Positions 25,935-33,903 of a stretch of 64,000 nucleotides of DNA are shown one piece after another. Location of the stretch: assembly GCF_009811555.1 (NCBI RefSeq), contig NZ_BLIN01000001.1:1-64000 (forward strand), in the 5' to 3' direction. Below the pieces are notes generated by a model, which saw only the letters and a program-made list of their open reading frames with translations, did not search any database and was not told the origin of the DNA. A program made the translations under genes and the position numbers. Source of the stretch: Streptomyces caniferus. Lineage in GTDB: Bacteria > Actinomycetota > Actinomycetes > Streptomycetales > Streptomycetaceae. Positions within the stretch are counted from its first letter, which is position 1, and the number at the start of each line of letters is the position of its first letter.

Positions 25935-25953
25935 CACCACCAGGAGGCCCCTG

Positions 25954-26481
25954 ATGAACGACGAGCTAGCGCCAGCACCCACGCCCGGACCGCTGACCGC
26001 CGGGCTGCCCACGGCCCGAGCGGCAACGCCCTCAGATGCGGCAGGCATCATCCGGCTACGCTCCGAGTACGTTCTGTCCGAACCGATGGGCGAGGAGTGG
26101 ATCCGGCGGTGCACCGCCGAGCTGGCTCCACGGCTAGCGCCGGGGGGTGACGCACGGGCCTTCGTCATCGACGCCCCGGGCGGCTCGATGGCCGCCTGCG
26201 CCCTCGGGCTCATCCATCGCGTGCTCCCGGCACCGTCCTACCCCTGGGGGCTGGCAGGCCGCGTGCACGTGGTCGCCACACGCCCGGATGCCCGGCGCCG
26301 CGGCTACGCCAGGGCCGTTGTCCGCTCTCTGCTCGACGAGCTCCGCACCGAGCACGTCACCCTGTTCGAACTCCACGCCAGCCAGGAAGCGGCGCCCCTG
26401 TACCGCGAGTTCGGCTTCGCCAGCAGTTCAGCGCTGATGTGGATGACGCACCTGGAGGAGCCGGGTGGTCGACTTCGCTGA
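25954..26481 (+). CDS. GNAT-family N-acetyltransferase
   Basis: The ATG is preceded by AGGAGG, nine bases away. The 175-aa protein has GNAT features: ARAATPSDAAGIIRLRSEYV at strand 1, FVIDAPGGSMAACALGLIHRV, then the acetyl-CoA pyrophosphate loop VVATRPDARRRGYARAVVRSLL (R/Q-x-x-G-x-G/A variant RRRGYA), and a C-terminal LYREFGFASSSALMWM. The substrate is unknown. It follows the XRE/TPR regulator closely and ends before a hairpin at 26494, so the two genes form a unit. Confidence 0.9.
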   Translation: MNDELAPAPTPGPLTAGLPTARAATPSDAAGIIRLRSEYVLSEPMGEEWIRRCTAELAPRLAPGGDARAFVIDAPGGSMAACALGLIHRVLPAPSYPWGLAGRVHVVATRPDARRRGYARAVVRSLLDELRTEHVTLFELHASQEAAPLYREFGFASSSALMWMTHLEEPGGRLR

Positions 26482-26493
26482 CCGACGGACATA

Positions 26494-26533
26494 AGGGTGG
26501 CTCCGCAGACGGGGGATGCCGCGGAGCCGCCCT
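26494..26533 (+). terminator. terminator hairpin after GNAT gene
   Basis: Arms 26494-26506 (AGGGTGGCTCCGC) and 26521-26533 pair over 13 positions with one G-U pair, 13 bases after the GNAT stop. Confidence 0.7.
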
Positions 26534-26849
26534 CTCAGCGTACTGTCCGTCTGTCCCTTCCACAGGGCCTTGCGCCGGACGGCTATCCCCTAAGCAGGGC
26601 TTCGGCGTAGTCGGCGGGCATCCGTTTCGTGACCACTTGCAGTGAAGGGAGTGCGAGCGGACGGTTCCTGTCTCATGTCCATTGCGCCTCGGTGGCCTGC
26701 GTCTCCGCGCACCGTCGGGCGGAGCCAGCCGACGGTGCCGGGGGATGGCCCCTGCGTGGCTGAAGAGACGGGTGCAGATGCGGACGACGCTCGTGCATGG
26801 GATGAGCGGCTGGGCTGGGCGTTCGGGCTGATAGCAGATTATCCGGCTG

Positions 26850-27054
26850 CGAGGAGTGCGGCACGCGCTGGCCGCCGTCCTCGACCTGACCGCGTGCGCG
26901 GTGGCGGACCGACAGCGCACCCCGCGCTATGGCGACCTGGCGCAACCTCGCGGTCGGCGCCCTGCGAATGAACGGCGCGAAGAACATCGCCTCCGGCCGT
27001 CGCCGCAATGCGCGTGACGCCCGCCGACCCCTCACACTCCTCGGCCTCGCCTGA
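26850..27054 (+). pseudogene. internally deleted ISAs1-type transposase remnant
   Basis: Positions 26850-26900 encode [19 protein letters not shown], the N-terminal signature of ISAs1-family transposases. Positions 26929-27054, in a different frame, encode [21 protein letters not shown] followed by RARD-type residues and [10 protein letters not shown] with a stop, the C-terminal end of the same family. The catalytic middle (roughly 300 codons) is missing, so this is an inactive deletion derivative. It sits in a gene-poor stretch (26534-27286). Confidence 0.75.
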
Positions 27055-27090
27055 GCACGAAGTCGACCTCACTCGACTACGCCGAAGCCC

Positions 27091-27206
27091 TGAGGGCTGT
27101 CGCAGAAATAACTTCAGACTTTGATCTTGGTCAGGCGGGCTGTCTCGCGAGGTCATCGAGTGGAACGGCGCTTCGGCGTTCGTGAGTTATTTTCCGACGG
27201 CTCCCT
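27091..27206. mobile_element. possible short inverted-repeat element (MITE-like)
   Basis: GAGGGCTGTCGCAGAAATAAC at about 27092 is matched by the inverted GTTATTTTCCGACGGCTCCC near 27184-27204, with a few mismatches. The roughly 115-bp element encodes nothing. The ends may belong to the deleted insertion sequence just upstream or to a derived non-autonomous element. Confidence 0.45.
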
Positions 27207-27286
27207 GGGCCCGCTCAGGGGTCGACCGGGGCCGGCGCATGCGTTCTCGGCGTCCTCTCAGGCCGAGACCGAGAGGTAACGCCACC

Positions 27287-27916
27287 TCAGATGGTCGGGG
27301 TGTCGTCAACAACCGGCCTGTGCATCTCAACGACCGGCTTCCACCCCGCGGAGAACTCGATGAAGTCCGCACGGGTGGGGTAGGTGTCGACCGCGCGACG
27401 GTCACGCTTGGGGCTGTCGCTCCCCTTGCGCCCCCGGGGAATCTGCTCCTCGAAGATGTCGACCTTCACGTCGGGAACCTCCTTGAGGCCCTGGCGCCAG
27501 ATCTGCACGACGTCGGCGCCGAAGGCTTGCCGGGCTGCAGCGTAAAGGGCCGTGAGGGCCCCCTTGTCCCCACTAGGGACAAATAGTGCCAGGTCCAGCA
27601 CAACACCGGCGGACTGGAGGACCTCGATGGTCACCGAGCCGTTCTCGTCGGCCAAGTAGATTCCGGCTTCATTCTCGTCGTCGGGAAGGCAGGAGACCTC
27701 TTCCTGGAATACGGTTCTCGCCGTGACCGAGCCGCCCTCGAAATCCTCACCGGACTTGGTCAGAAAAGCAGGGACATAGCAGTCGGGAAGCTTGAGTTCT
27801 GCCGTGTCGGCGGAAACGAAGAGCCTGTCTTTCACGCCGAGCTTCGCCACCTCTTCCAGCGAGAGGCGGCGAGCGGCGATCTTCTCCGTGTTCACGATTT
27901 CCCTTTCAGGTTGCAT
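27287..27916 (-). CDS. hypothetical protein
   Basis: The longest likely reading starts at ATG 27916 (209 aa, GAAGGGA upstream). GTG 27895, preceded by AAAGGGAAATC, is an equally good start. The protein is acidic with alternating strands and helices: RRLSLEEVAKLGVKDRLFVSADTAELKLPDCYVPAFLTKSG, SVTIEVLQSAGVVLDLALFVPSG, IWRQGLKEVPDVKVDIFEEQ. Its DNA has lower GC than its surroundings, which suggests recent acquisition. No family is recognised. Upstream lies a 670-bp gene-free stretch, then the peptide-JmjC cassette on the other strand. Confidence 0.65.
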   Translation of the reverse strand: MQPEREIVNTEKIAARRLSLEEVAKLGVKDRLFVSADTAELKLPDCYVPAFLTKSGEDFEGGSVTARTVFQEEVSCLPDDENEAGIYLADENGSVTIEVLQSAGVVLDLALFVPSGDKGALTALYAAARQAFGADVVQIWRQGLKEVPDVKVDIFEEQIPRGRKGSDSPKRDRRAVDTYPTRADFIEFSAGWKPVVEMHRPVVDDTPTI

Positions 27917-28586
27917 TGTCCCTTCGAACAAGGACGCTACCACGAAACCCTGAGGTCAACTGCCCAGCAATCTTTGGGTAAATGGCCTTCGATGACCTGC
28001 ACGGGAGGATGCCGAAGCGAGTGCCACTCGGCCGGGAACACGCATCCGCCAGGTAGTGGCCCTCGCCGTGCTGTTGGGGATCAACTGGCGGCTGCATTTC
28101 GGTGCGTTGGGTAGTGCGGAGGAACCAAAAGAGAGCTTACGGCGGATATCACCCATATCACCTTCGGTGAGGTGGCGGCGCGGTAAGGCGATCCATTCGT
28201 CGCGCATCTCGAAGAGCGCAGCGGAAACCAACCGGATGGTCCGACAACGCAACAACGGAGACCCCCACCGGCAACATCTGGATGAAGCGCGAACCGGAAG
28301 TCGCGTACTACCGCGCCCTCTTCGTTCAGGACTCGGCGCAGTCGACTGACGCCCGCTTGCTGACGTCTCGTCATGTTGAGCGGGGTTCAATACACAGCAG
28401 GCACGGACGTCCGCGATCACGGGCGCGCCGGTGGGGAAGCTGGTCCGTCCCCGTGCTCTCGCCGACACCCACAGAGGCCGCGGAGCCCACCACGGGGCAC
28501 CAGCACCCTGCATGGCGTCTTTTTGCTCTTGCCTCCGTGAGGCGTGGGCGGCACTGTGTGTGGCTCGCATCGGAGGGAGCGAACGC
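27917..28586. other. gene-poor stretch with a possible regulator remnant
   Basis: No intact gene is seen. On the + strand about 28231-28368 reads GNIWMKREPEVAYYRALF and SAQSTDARLL in one frame, which resembles the C-terminal end of DUF5753 regulators (EPxxVxxYxxLF). No start or N-terminal domain is present, so at most it is a relic. The rest holds nothing I can name. Confidence 0.35.
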
Positions 28587-28751
28587 ATGAGCAATCAGCG
28601 AAGGCTCGAAGGGCGCAGTGAACTGCTTGTGGCGGTCGAGGTGCTGTCCGGCGTCCACGATCGCAACGACGCGAGCATGTCCGACCCGCCACCGGACGCC
28701 ACAGGCGACACCCAGCCCGACGGTGACGGTCTGAACCACCCCGCCGGTTAA
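28587..28751 (+). CDS. 54-aa peptide, candidate precursor of a modified peptide
   Basis: An ATG at 28587 follows GGAGGGAGCGAACGC. The product is 54 aa: a basic start (MSNQRRLEGR), a hydrophobic helix-forming segment (SELLVAVEVLSGV), then an Asp/Pro/Gly-rich, Cys-free tail (DPPPDATGDTQPDGDGLNHPAG). It is 74 bases upstream of a JmjC/cupin oxygenase gene, with a small hairpin between them. This layout is like that of ribosomal peptide precursors: leader-like helix, polar core, attenuator, enzymes. The core assignment is inference; the gene could also be a small regulatory peptide. Confidence 0.5.
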   Translation: MSNQRRLEGRSELLVAVEVLSGVHDRNDASMSDPPPDATGDTQPDGDGLNHPAG

Positions 28752-28762
28752 CCGCCCCGCCG

Positions 28763-28792
28763 CGGGCCGTTCGGCAACCGCCGCACGGCCCG
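28763..28792 (+). terminator. weak hairpin between peptide and oxygenase genes
   Basis: Arms CGGGCCGT (28763-28770) and ACGGCCCG (28785-28792) with a 14-nt loop. Such a hairpin could reduce read-through so that the peptide is made in excess over the enzymes. Confidence 0.4.
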
Positions 28793-28825
28793 TCGCTCGT
28801 GACCCGGCACAAATAGAGGAGCGCT

Positions 28826-30040
28826 GTGGAGCACCGGCTTATCCGTGAGGTCGAGGAAGCGCTGGGGTGGAGCGGCCCCGAGCCGCTGGGCGAGCAGTTC
28901 GCCCGTGGGCGCATCGCTCACCCGGATGTGCTGGAGCGGTTGCTAACAGCCAACCGGCTGCTCGACATGGTGATGCGCCGGAGCCTGACGAATCCGCAGT
29001 TCCGTTGCTTCCGCGGGGGTGAGGAACTGCACCCTCGCGCGTATTTCAGCCAGGACGTCAACCGCAGAGGCCAGAGCATCCGCATGGTCAACATGCGCCG
29101 CCTGAGGCACCTCCTGGCGGGCGGCGCCACGCTGGTACTTGATCAGGCAAACGTCTTCGACCCGACCATGGAGGTCGCCTGCCGGGCCATGCAGTGGTGG
29201 TCTCGCGAACGGGTCCAGGTCAACGTCTACCTCACCACCAATGACGCCTCGGGCTTCGACCTTCACTGGGATGACCACGACGTCCTGGTGATCCAGCTTG
29301 CCGGTGAAAAGGAGTGGGAGGTGCGCGGAGCCTCACGGCCGGTGCCGATGTTCCGTGACGCCGCCCGCAACGACGAACCCAGCCAGGAGACCATCTGGGC
29401 CGGCAGCATGACGGCCGGGGACGTGATGCACATCCCCCGCGGCTACTGGCACCAGGCCACCCGCAACGGACGCGGTACCGGCCAGAGCATGCACATGACG
29501 CTTGGGTTCGAGAAGCGGACCGGCGTCAACTGGCTGGCCTGGCTGGCGGACTGGTCCCGCGAGGTCGAGGTCTTCCGCCGAGACCTCGACCGCTGGAGCG
29601 GGTGCCCCACCGACCAGCATGCTCAGCAGCAGGAGCTGGCCGAAGCCGCCCGTACCCTGATCGACTCCCGCGGCCCCACTGGCTTCCTTGCGGCCCGCGA
29701 ACAAGCCGCCGCCCCGGGCCGCCACGTTCCCTTTCTGGACATCTTCGGCCCACTACAGGCAGTCGTGTGCATCACCGAATTCTCGCCGCAGATCATCGAG
29801 CACGATGAGAGCGTCAACGTGCTGGCCGGCGGAAAGAAGCTCACTTTCACCGCCAAGGCCCTGCCCGCCCTCCGACTCTTGCTGAGCGGTCATCCCGTAC
29901 ACCTGGCCCAGGCAGCCACCGCGGTCGGCGCGGAGGTCGAAGAACTGGCAACGATCTTGACGGATGAGGAGCTGTGCGCGCCCCTGACCACCGAATTGTC
30001 CTCGGGCTACACCGATCTCGTCACGAATGCGGCCTGCTGA
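28826..30040 (+). CDS. JmjC/cupin Fe(II)-2-oxoglutarate oxygenase
   Basis: The GTG has GAGGAG upstream. The 404-aa protein contains a double-stranded beta-helix: VNVYLTTNDASGFDLHWDDHDVLVIQLAGEKEW has the metal-binding His147-x-Asp149, and GDVMHIPRGYWHQA supplies the distal His209. This is the cupin_4/JmjC group of ribosomal-protein and peptide hydroxylases. Residues 320-404 form a helical winged-helix-like C-terminal domain (LLLSGHPVHLAQAATAVGAEVEELATIL), as in the bacterial ribosomal oxygenases. The likely substrate is protein or peptide; the 54-aa product upstream is a candidate. The next gene begins within its last 67 bases. Confidence 0.85.
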   Translation: MEHRLIREVEEALGWSGPEPLGEQFARGRIAHPDVLERLLTANRLLDMVMRRSLTNPQFRCFRGGEELHPRAYFSQDVNRRGQSIRMVNMRRLRHLLAGGATLVLDQANVFDPTMEVACRAMQWWSRERVQVNVYLTTNDASGFDLHWDDHDVLVIQLAGEKEWEVRGASRPVPMFRDAARNDEPSQETIWAGSMTAGDVMHIPRGYWHQATRNGRGTGQSMHMTLGFEKRTGVNWLAWLADWSREVEVFRRDLDRWSGCPTDQHAQQQELAEAARTLIDSRGPTGFLAAREQAAAPGRHVPFLDIFGPLQAVVCITEFSPQIIEHDESVNVLAGGKKLTFTAKALPALRLLLSGHPVHLAQAATAVGAEVEELATILTDEELCAPLTTELSSGYTDLVTNAAC

Positions 30041-30837
30041 CCGCCGCCCTCGACCTAGGCATCACCCGGATCGACACCAGCTTCAACTACCTGGATTTCA
30101 CTTCCCATTCCGCCCTGTCGCGACTCGGCAGCGGTCTCCTGGACCGGTGTTCCCTCTCCACGAAGGTCGGCTTCTTCCCTCGCCACGACGGCACCGCAGA
30201 GCACTCGCTTGAAGCCGCCCGCCTGCGGCAGGCGCTGGAGCAGACCAACCGGGATCTGCGCCGGGCTCCGGATCTGGTCTTCCTGCACAACCCCGAGCGC
30301 TCCCTCCCCGGCACCCCGAGGGACGCGCGGGAGAAGCTGGGGGCGGCGTGCGCCGTACTGGAGGACGCCGTGGCGCGGGGTCTGTGCGGGGCGTGGGGTA
30401 TCGCGTCGTGGGATCCGGCGCCGCTGGCCGCCGTCGTGGACCGTACGCTGCCCGCCCCGTCCGTCCTCATGGTCCCCGCCGGCCTGCTGGCTGGCATCGC
30501 CACACTGGATGCCGCGCAGACTCTGGCCGAGCAGTGGCAGTTGGGCATGGAGGCGCGATGGGGCATGCGCCCCTTCGGCGGCAGTACGAACAGTGCGGTG
30601 TGGGAAGCGGTGGACGCCCGTATGTTCCTGCAGCCTGAGCACCGCGGAGCCTCGCGGGTGCAGGCCGCGTTCCGCGCCGCCTACCTCCTTCCCCCCGTCG
30701 CCACAGTCGCGGTGGGCTCGGACGACGCAGACCACCTGCGTGAGCTGGTCGACGCACTGCACCTCAATGCCAACGAGGCGACAGTGCGCCAGTACCGCAA
30801 GCTGCTGCGCGACCACTCGCGTCGTCAACGGGCCTGA
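29974..30837 (+). CDS. aldo-keto reductase family protein
   Basis: GTG 29974 follows GATGAGGAGCT and lies inside the JmjC gene; the product needs these codons because they form the first barrel strand (HRIVLGLHRSRH). ALDLGITRIDTSFNYLDFTS has the family's catalytic Asp and Tyr positions. LSTKVGFFPR supplies the Lys region, PDLVFLHNPER the His region, and GLCGAWGIASWDP and VATVAVGSDDADHLRELV the cofactor end. At 287 aa it is a complete NAD(P)-dependent barrel. Tight overlap with the oxygenase suggests that the two act on one substrate. Its 3' end overlaps the converging phosphotransferase gene by 13 bases. Confidence 0.85.
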   Translation: MRAPDHRIVLGLHRSRHECGLLTAALDLGITRIDTSFNYLDFTSHSALSRLGSGLLDRCSLSTKVGFFPRHDGTAEHSLEAARLRQALEQTNRDLRRAPDLVFLHNPERSLPGTPRDAREKLGAACAVLEDAVARGLCGAWGIASWDPAPLAAVVDRTLPAPSVLMVPAGLLAGIATLDAAQTLAEQWQLGMEARWGMRPFGGSTNSAVWEAVDARMFLQPEHRGASRVQAAFRAAYLLPPVATVAVGSDDADHLRELVDALHLNANEATVRQYRKLLRDHSRRQRA

Positions 30838-31673
30838 AGTTCGCCCACGATCCGTTCAGCCGCGATCCGGGCGGGCGCGAGCTTGGGATCAGCCTCGTCT
30901 GCCCAGCGGCCGACGACCTTCGTGCAGTAGAACAGCGCCATCAGCAGCCCGTCCCTGCTTTCCAAGTCCTCGCGGCGCTCCCGCCACACCCGTTCCGCAA
31001 GGCCGGGGGCCGCCAGAGAATTCCCCCACAGCGAGGCAGCGTCCAGGCCCCTGGGGGCCATGCCCCAGTCCTCCCAGTCGAACAGGCAAAATGCCGGGCC
31101 CGTCACGTTCGCCCAGTTCAGGTCCGCGTGGGCCGGCCTCCAGTCCGCGAGGGTGGTGTCGAGGTCCCCGAAGGTCGAAGTGATCTCCTGTGTGACCCGG
31201 GCCTGAGTAATGGTGGCAGTGTCCGGCGTCGCGATGCGGGTGGTGGTCTGGCCGGCCAGGGCTTCCAGGGACCTGTTCAGCTGCTCCCACCAGGCGTCGG
31301 CGAGCTGCGGATCGGAGGTAAGGGTTCCCCCGGGCTTTACCGGGGCGCCGGGAAGCAGGGTCGTCTCATCCGCCCGCCACATAGCCTCGCCTGACGAGTC
31401 CCGCCACGCGACGCCGGCCAGCCACCGCGGCATAGCGACGCCCTCCAGCGCTGCCGCGGCCTCCGTGCCGTTCCACCCCTGGCCGTCGACCCGCGCCAAA
31501 GGCCGGCGCTCCAACCGCACCCAGGTCCCGCGGTCCGTGCGCGCGCCGACCGAGCGGCGCTTGCGCACCACGCTCCCCCGCTCCAATCGAACGTCCAAAG
31601 ACCGCTCGACCCTGTCGAGCACCTCGTCGACCGGTTCGGCACGCAGATCGACAGCAGAAGGGGAAGAAGCCAT
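30825..31673 (-). CDS. APH-like phosphotransferase family protein
   Basis: The 282-aa product from ATG 31673 has a C-terminal kinase catalytic core: RPAHADLNWANVTGPAFCLFDWEDWGMAPRGLDAASLW, that is the HxDxxxxN loop and the metal-binding D-W-E of aminoglycoside phosphotransferase/choline kinase folds. The N-terminal half, WVRLERRPLARV and WNGTEAAAALEGV, is a short N-lobe lacking an obvious nucleotide loop. It could phosphorylate a small metabolite or antibiotic. A frameshifted relative lies directly upstream at 31737 on the opposite strand. Confidence 0.7.
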   Translation of the reverse strand: MASSPSAVDLRAEPVDEVLDRVERSLDVRLERGSVVRKRRSVGARTDRGTWVRLERRPLARVDGQGWNGTEAAAALEGVAMPRWLAGVAWRDSSGEAMWRADETTLLPGAPVKPGGTLTSDPQLADAWWEQLNRSLEALAGQTTTRIATPDTATITQARVTQEITSTFGDLDTTLADWRPAHADLNWANVTGPAFCLFDWEDWGMAPRGLDAASLWGNSLAAPGLAERVWRERREDLESRDGLLMALFYCTKVVGRWADEADPKLAPARIAAERIVGELQAR

Positions 31674-31736
31674 AGCCACAATGTGCCATGTTGAGGAGCG
31701 GAGCGACCCTGGTTCCCGTGGAGGTATCTGCCTAGC

Positions 31737-32143
31737 GTGCCCCCGACAGATGGCGCACCGCAGTGGACCGACCGGAACTTCCGCAGATCCCTCGGCATCG
31801 CCCACCTCCAGATCCACGACTGGACCACCGGGCACGCCGACCTGCACTGGGCGAACGTCACCCACGCCCCGCTGGTTGTCCTCGATTGGGAGGGGTGGGG
31901 CCTGCTGCCGGTCGGCTACGACCTCGGCTTCCTCCACGCCTGCGCACTCACCGCGCCCGCGACCGCAGCCCGGCTGCGGCAGGAGTTGCCGAGGTTCTGA
32001 CCACTCCCGCGGGCCGGGCCGGGGAACTCGTCGCGCTGGGTCAGCTCCTCCAGGCGTGCAGAAGAGGCGTACACCCCCACCTCACCCCGCTCATCGCACA
32101 ACGCGCCGAACACCTCACCGGCACCCCCGTCCCCACGCCCTGA
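31737..32143 (+). pseudogene. truncated, frameshifted phosphotransferase
   Basis: From GTG 31737 the reading gives HDWTTGHADLHWANVTHAPLVVLDWEGWGLLPVGYDLGFLHACAL, the catalytic loop of an APH-type kinase, and stops at 32000. The rest of the fold continues in the next frame (AGELVALGQLLQACRRGVHPHL, then APLIAQRAEHLTG-like residues) to 32143. The N-lobe is absent. A single frameshift near 31990 plus a 5' deletion explain this; it is related to the intact gene on the other strand. Confidence 0.7.
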
Positions 32144-32192
32144 CCACGGCGCCAGTCAGCCACACGACATAGCCTCCGCAATCGACCACCCT

Positions 32193-33077
32193 TCATGCCG
32201 CCGCATAGCTCGCCCGGAACAGCTCCTGCGCGCGCTCCACATCCCTGGGCGTGCGCAGCTGCACCTCCAGGTCACCGGTTCCGTGGTGACCGAGCCCGGT
32301 GACATCGCGAGTGAAGCCAGGCACGAGGTCGACCTGTCTGGGGTCGATCTTGAGGTAGACGAGCAGCTTGGTCTGCTGCGGCGGGCAGACGCACGCGAAG
32401 TTCCGCAGTCGCTGGTAGGCGCGGTACTGCTTGCGCTGGACCCGGGTGATGCCGTCCCCGAGGCCGAGCAGTGCCTCGTCGACCGCCACAGCCAGTTCCG
32501 TCAACGTCACCTCCTGCCTCCGCGTGCTCTGCACGCCGGCCACACGACGGCGGGCCGTCGCGGGTGCCGACCTCTGTCCGGTGTGCGAGGCCACGGCCTC
32601 AAGGGCGATGTGGTCGTCGCCGAAGAGGCGGTAGCGGACGAGATCGATGCTGCGCCGGTGCTCGCGTACGGCGTAGATGTCGTAGCGGGTGAAGTCGCCG
32701 GCCACGCAGATCAGCCTTGGTGCGCTCCACAGCACCTGGGACGCGGCCGTGGCCCCGAGCCGGTCGCGGACCAGGTGCCCGAACTCGGCCCGGTGATCCA
32801 TCAGCCAGGACAGATAGAAGAGTCCCTGGTTGATCACGCCGGCGTCCGTGCCGCGCTTGTACTCCACGACGACGGGTGCCCCGTTCTCGTCAATCCCCAG
32901 CGAATCGATGCGTCCGCCGTGGAGTCCCGTGCTGTACTCGCTCGCCAGGAACCGGACTCCCAGCATCGTCTCCATGTGCGCCTCGACGAGGCACTGGACA
33001 TCCGCCTCGACCTCGGCAAGACGGGGCGCGACCTCGGTCACGCCGCTCTTCGTGTTGAACAGCTTCAGGCCCGACAC
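32193..33077 (-). CDS. predicted PD-(D/E)xK endonuclease (NucS-like/DUF5655)
   Basis: The N-terminal part has FLASEYSTGLHGGRIDSLGIDENGAPVVVEYKRGTDAGVINQGLFYLSWLMDH, where the Asp and Glu-x-Lys form a PD-(D/E)xK nuclease core. APRLICVAGDFTRYD and SIDLVRYRLF complete a domain also seen in the NucS-like group. The C-terminal 95 residues (AYQRLRNFACVCPPQQTKLLVYLKID and FTRDVTGLGHHGTGDLEVQL) match DUF5655, a small DNA-transport or nucleic-acid-binding module. At 294 aa this is the usual length. It may be a DNA repair or defence nuclease; no partner gene is adjacent. Confidence 0.85.
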   Translation of the reverse strand: MSGLKLFNTKSGVTEVAPRLAEVEADVQCLVEAHMETMLGVRFLASEYSTGLHGGRIDSLGIDENGAPVVVEYKRGTDAGVINQGLFYLSWLMDHRAEFGHLVRDRLGATAASQVLWSAPRLICVAGDFTRYDIYAVREHRRSIDLVRYRLFGDDHIALEAVASHTGQRSAPATARRRVAGVQSTRRQEVTLTELAVAVDEALLGLGDGITRVQRKQYRAYQRLRNFACVCPPQQTKLLVYLKIDPRQVDLVPGFTRDVTGLGHHGTGDLEVQLRTPRDVERAQELFRASYAAA

Positions 33078-33580
33078 CTTCCCCTCTTCGGCTACGTAGC
33101 CGCAACACGGAGGGGAGCAAGATTGTTTCCGCGAAGGTCTTCGGACCTGTGAAGATGGTGTGAACGGAGATCATCCTCCTTCACGCGCACTCGGCCCGGA
33201 GGGGTGGTCAAGTGGAGAGTCGGCGGTAGCGGATCAGAACCGCAGCGATAACAGTGAAGGCGACGAAGCCCTGCAAAAAATTCCATGGGAGCGCACAACC
33301 ATTCACAGGGCTCTGAATACATGAGGCGATCTTCAGCCATTTCGAACTGCATCACCCTGACCCACCAGTAGGCATACTAATGCTTTCCATCTTTCCGAGA
33401 ACACCCATTCGAGGGACGCCGGACGTGGCGATTACCCTCTAGGATTTCATCCGTTCTCACGGCTCATGCAAATTGCACGGCGATGTGAAAACGGGATGGA
33501 GTGAGTGACGGAACGGGGGAGGCCGGCGGCATCCGATCGCGGCTGGCTGGCAACGTCGGCAATTGGAAGGCGGGTTCACG
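33078..33580. other. 503-bp region without a gene
   Basis: I see no supported coding frame. The region is richer in A and T than its neighbours (for example 33350-33480) and probably holds the promoter of the DUF397/XRE pair. Confidence 0.5.
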
Positions 33581-33817
33581 ATGATCGGGGTACACAACGG
33601 CATGGCGTCCGGTTCGGTGCCGGGCGCAGACTGGGTGAAGGCGTCCGCGTGTGACGCGCTCAACTCTTGCGTGGAGGTTGCGAGGGTCGGTGAAAACGAG
33701 ATCGCGATGCAGAACTCGCGATTCCCTGACGGCCCCGCACTCGTGTTCACGCGCGACGAGATTGTGGCATTCTTCAGCGGGGTTCTGAACGGCGATTTCG
33801 ACAGCATGACTGTCTGA
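33581..33817 (+). CDS. DUF397 protein
   Basis: A 78-aa protein begins at ATG 33581 behind GGAAGGCGGG. WVKASACDALNSCVEVARVGENEIAMQNSRFPDGPALVFTRDEIVAFFSGVLNGDFD is the full DUF397 pattern (W-x-K/R-S, N-x-C-V-E-V, then R-D-S-like and F-T-x-x-E-x-x-A-F). DUF397 proteins are commonly paired with XRE/DUF5753 regulators in Streptomyces and modulate development and antibiotic production. Such a regulator follows at 33904, so the two form one pair. Confidence 0.9.
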   Translation: MIGVHNGMASGSVPGADWVKASACDALNSCVEVARVGENEIAMQNSRFPDGPALVFTRDEIVAFFSGVLNGDFDSMTV

Positions 33818-33903
33818 AAGCCATCGGCCAAGGTTTGCCTTTGGCCAACGGAGTGCTATTTCCTGGCGCGGGCGGGAGGTACCTGTCCGCGCTAGGAGTG
33901 TTC

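Noticed and set aside
28081..28374. Several frames of about 100 codons on both strands between 27956 and 28590
   Set aside because: No ribosome sites or domains; only a weak DUF5753-like fragment could be seen, noted under the gene-poor stretch.
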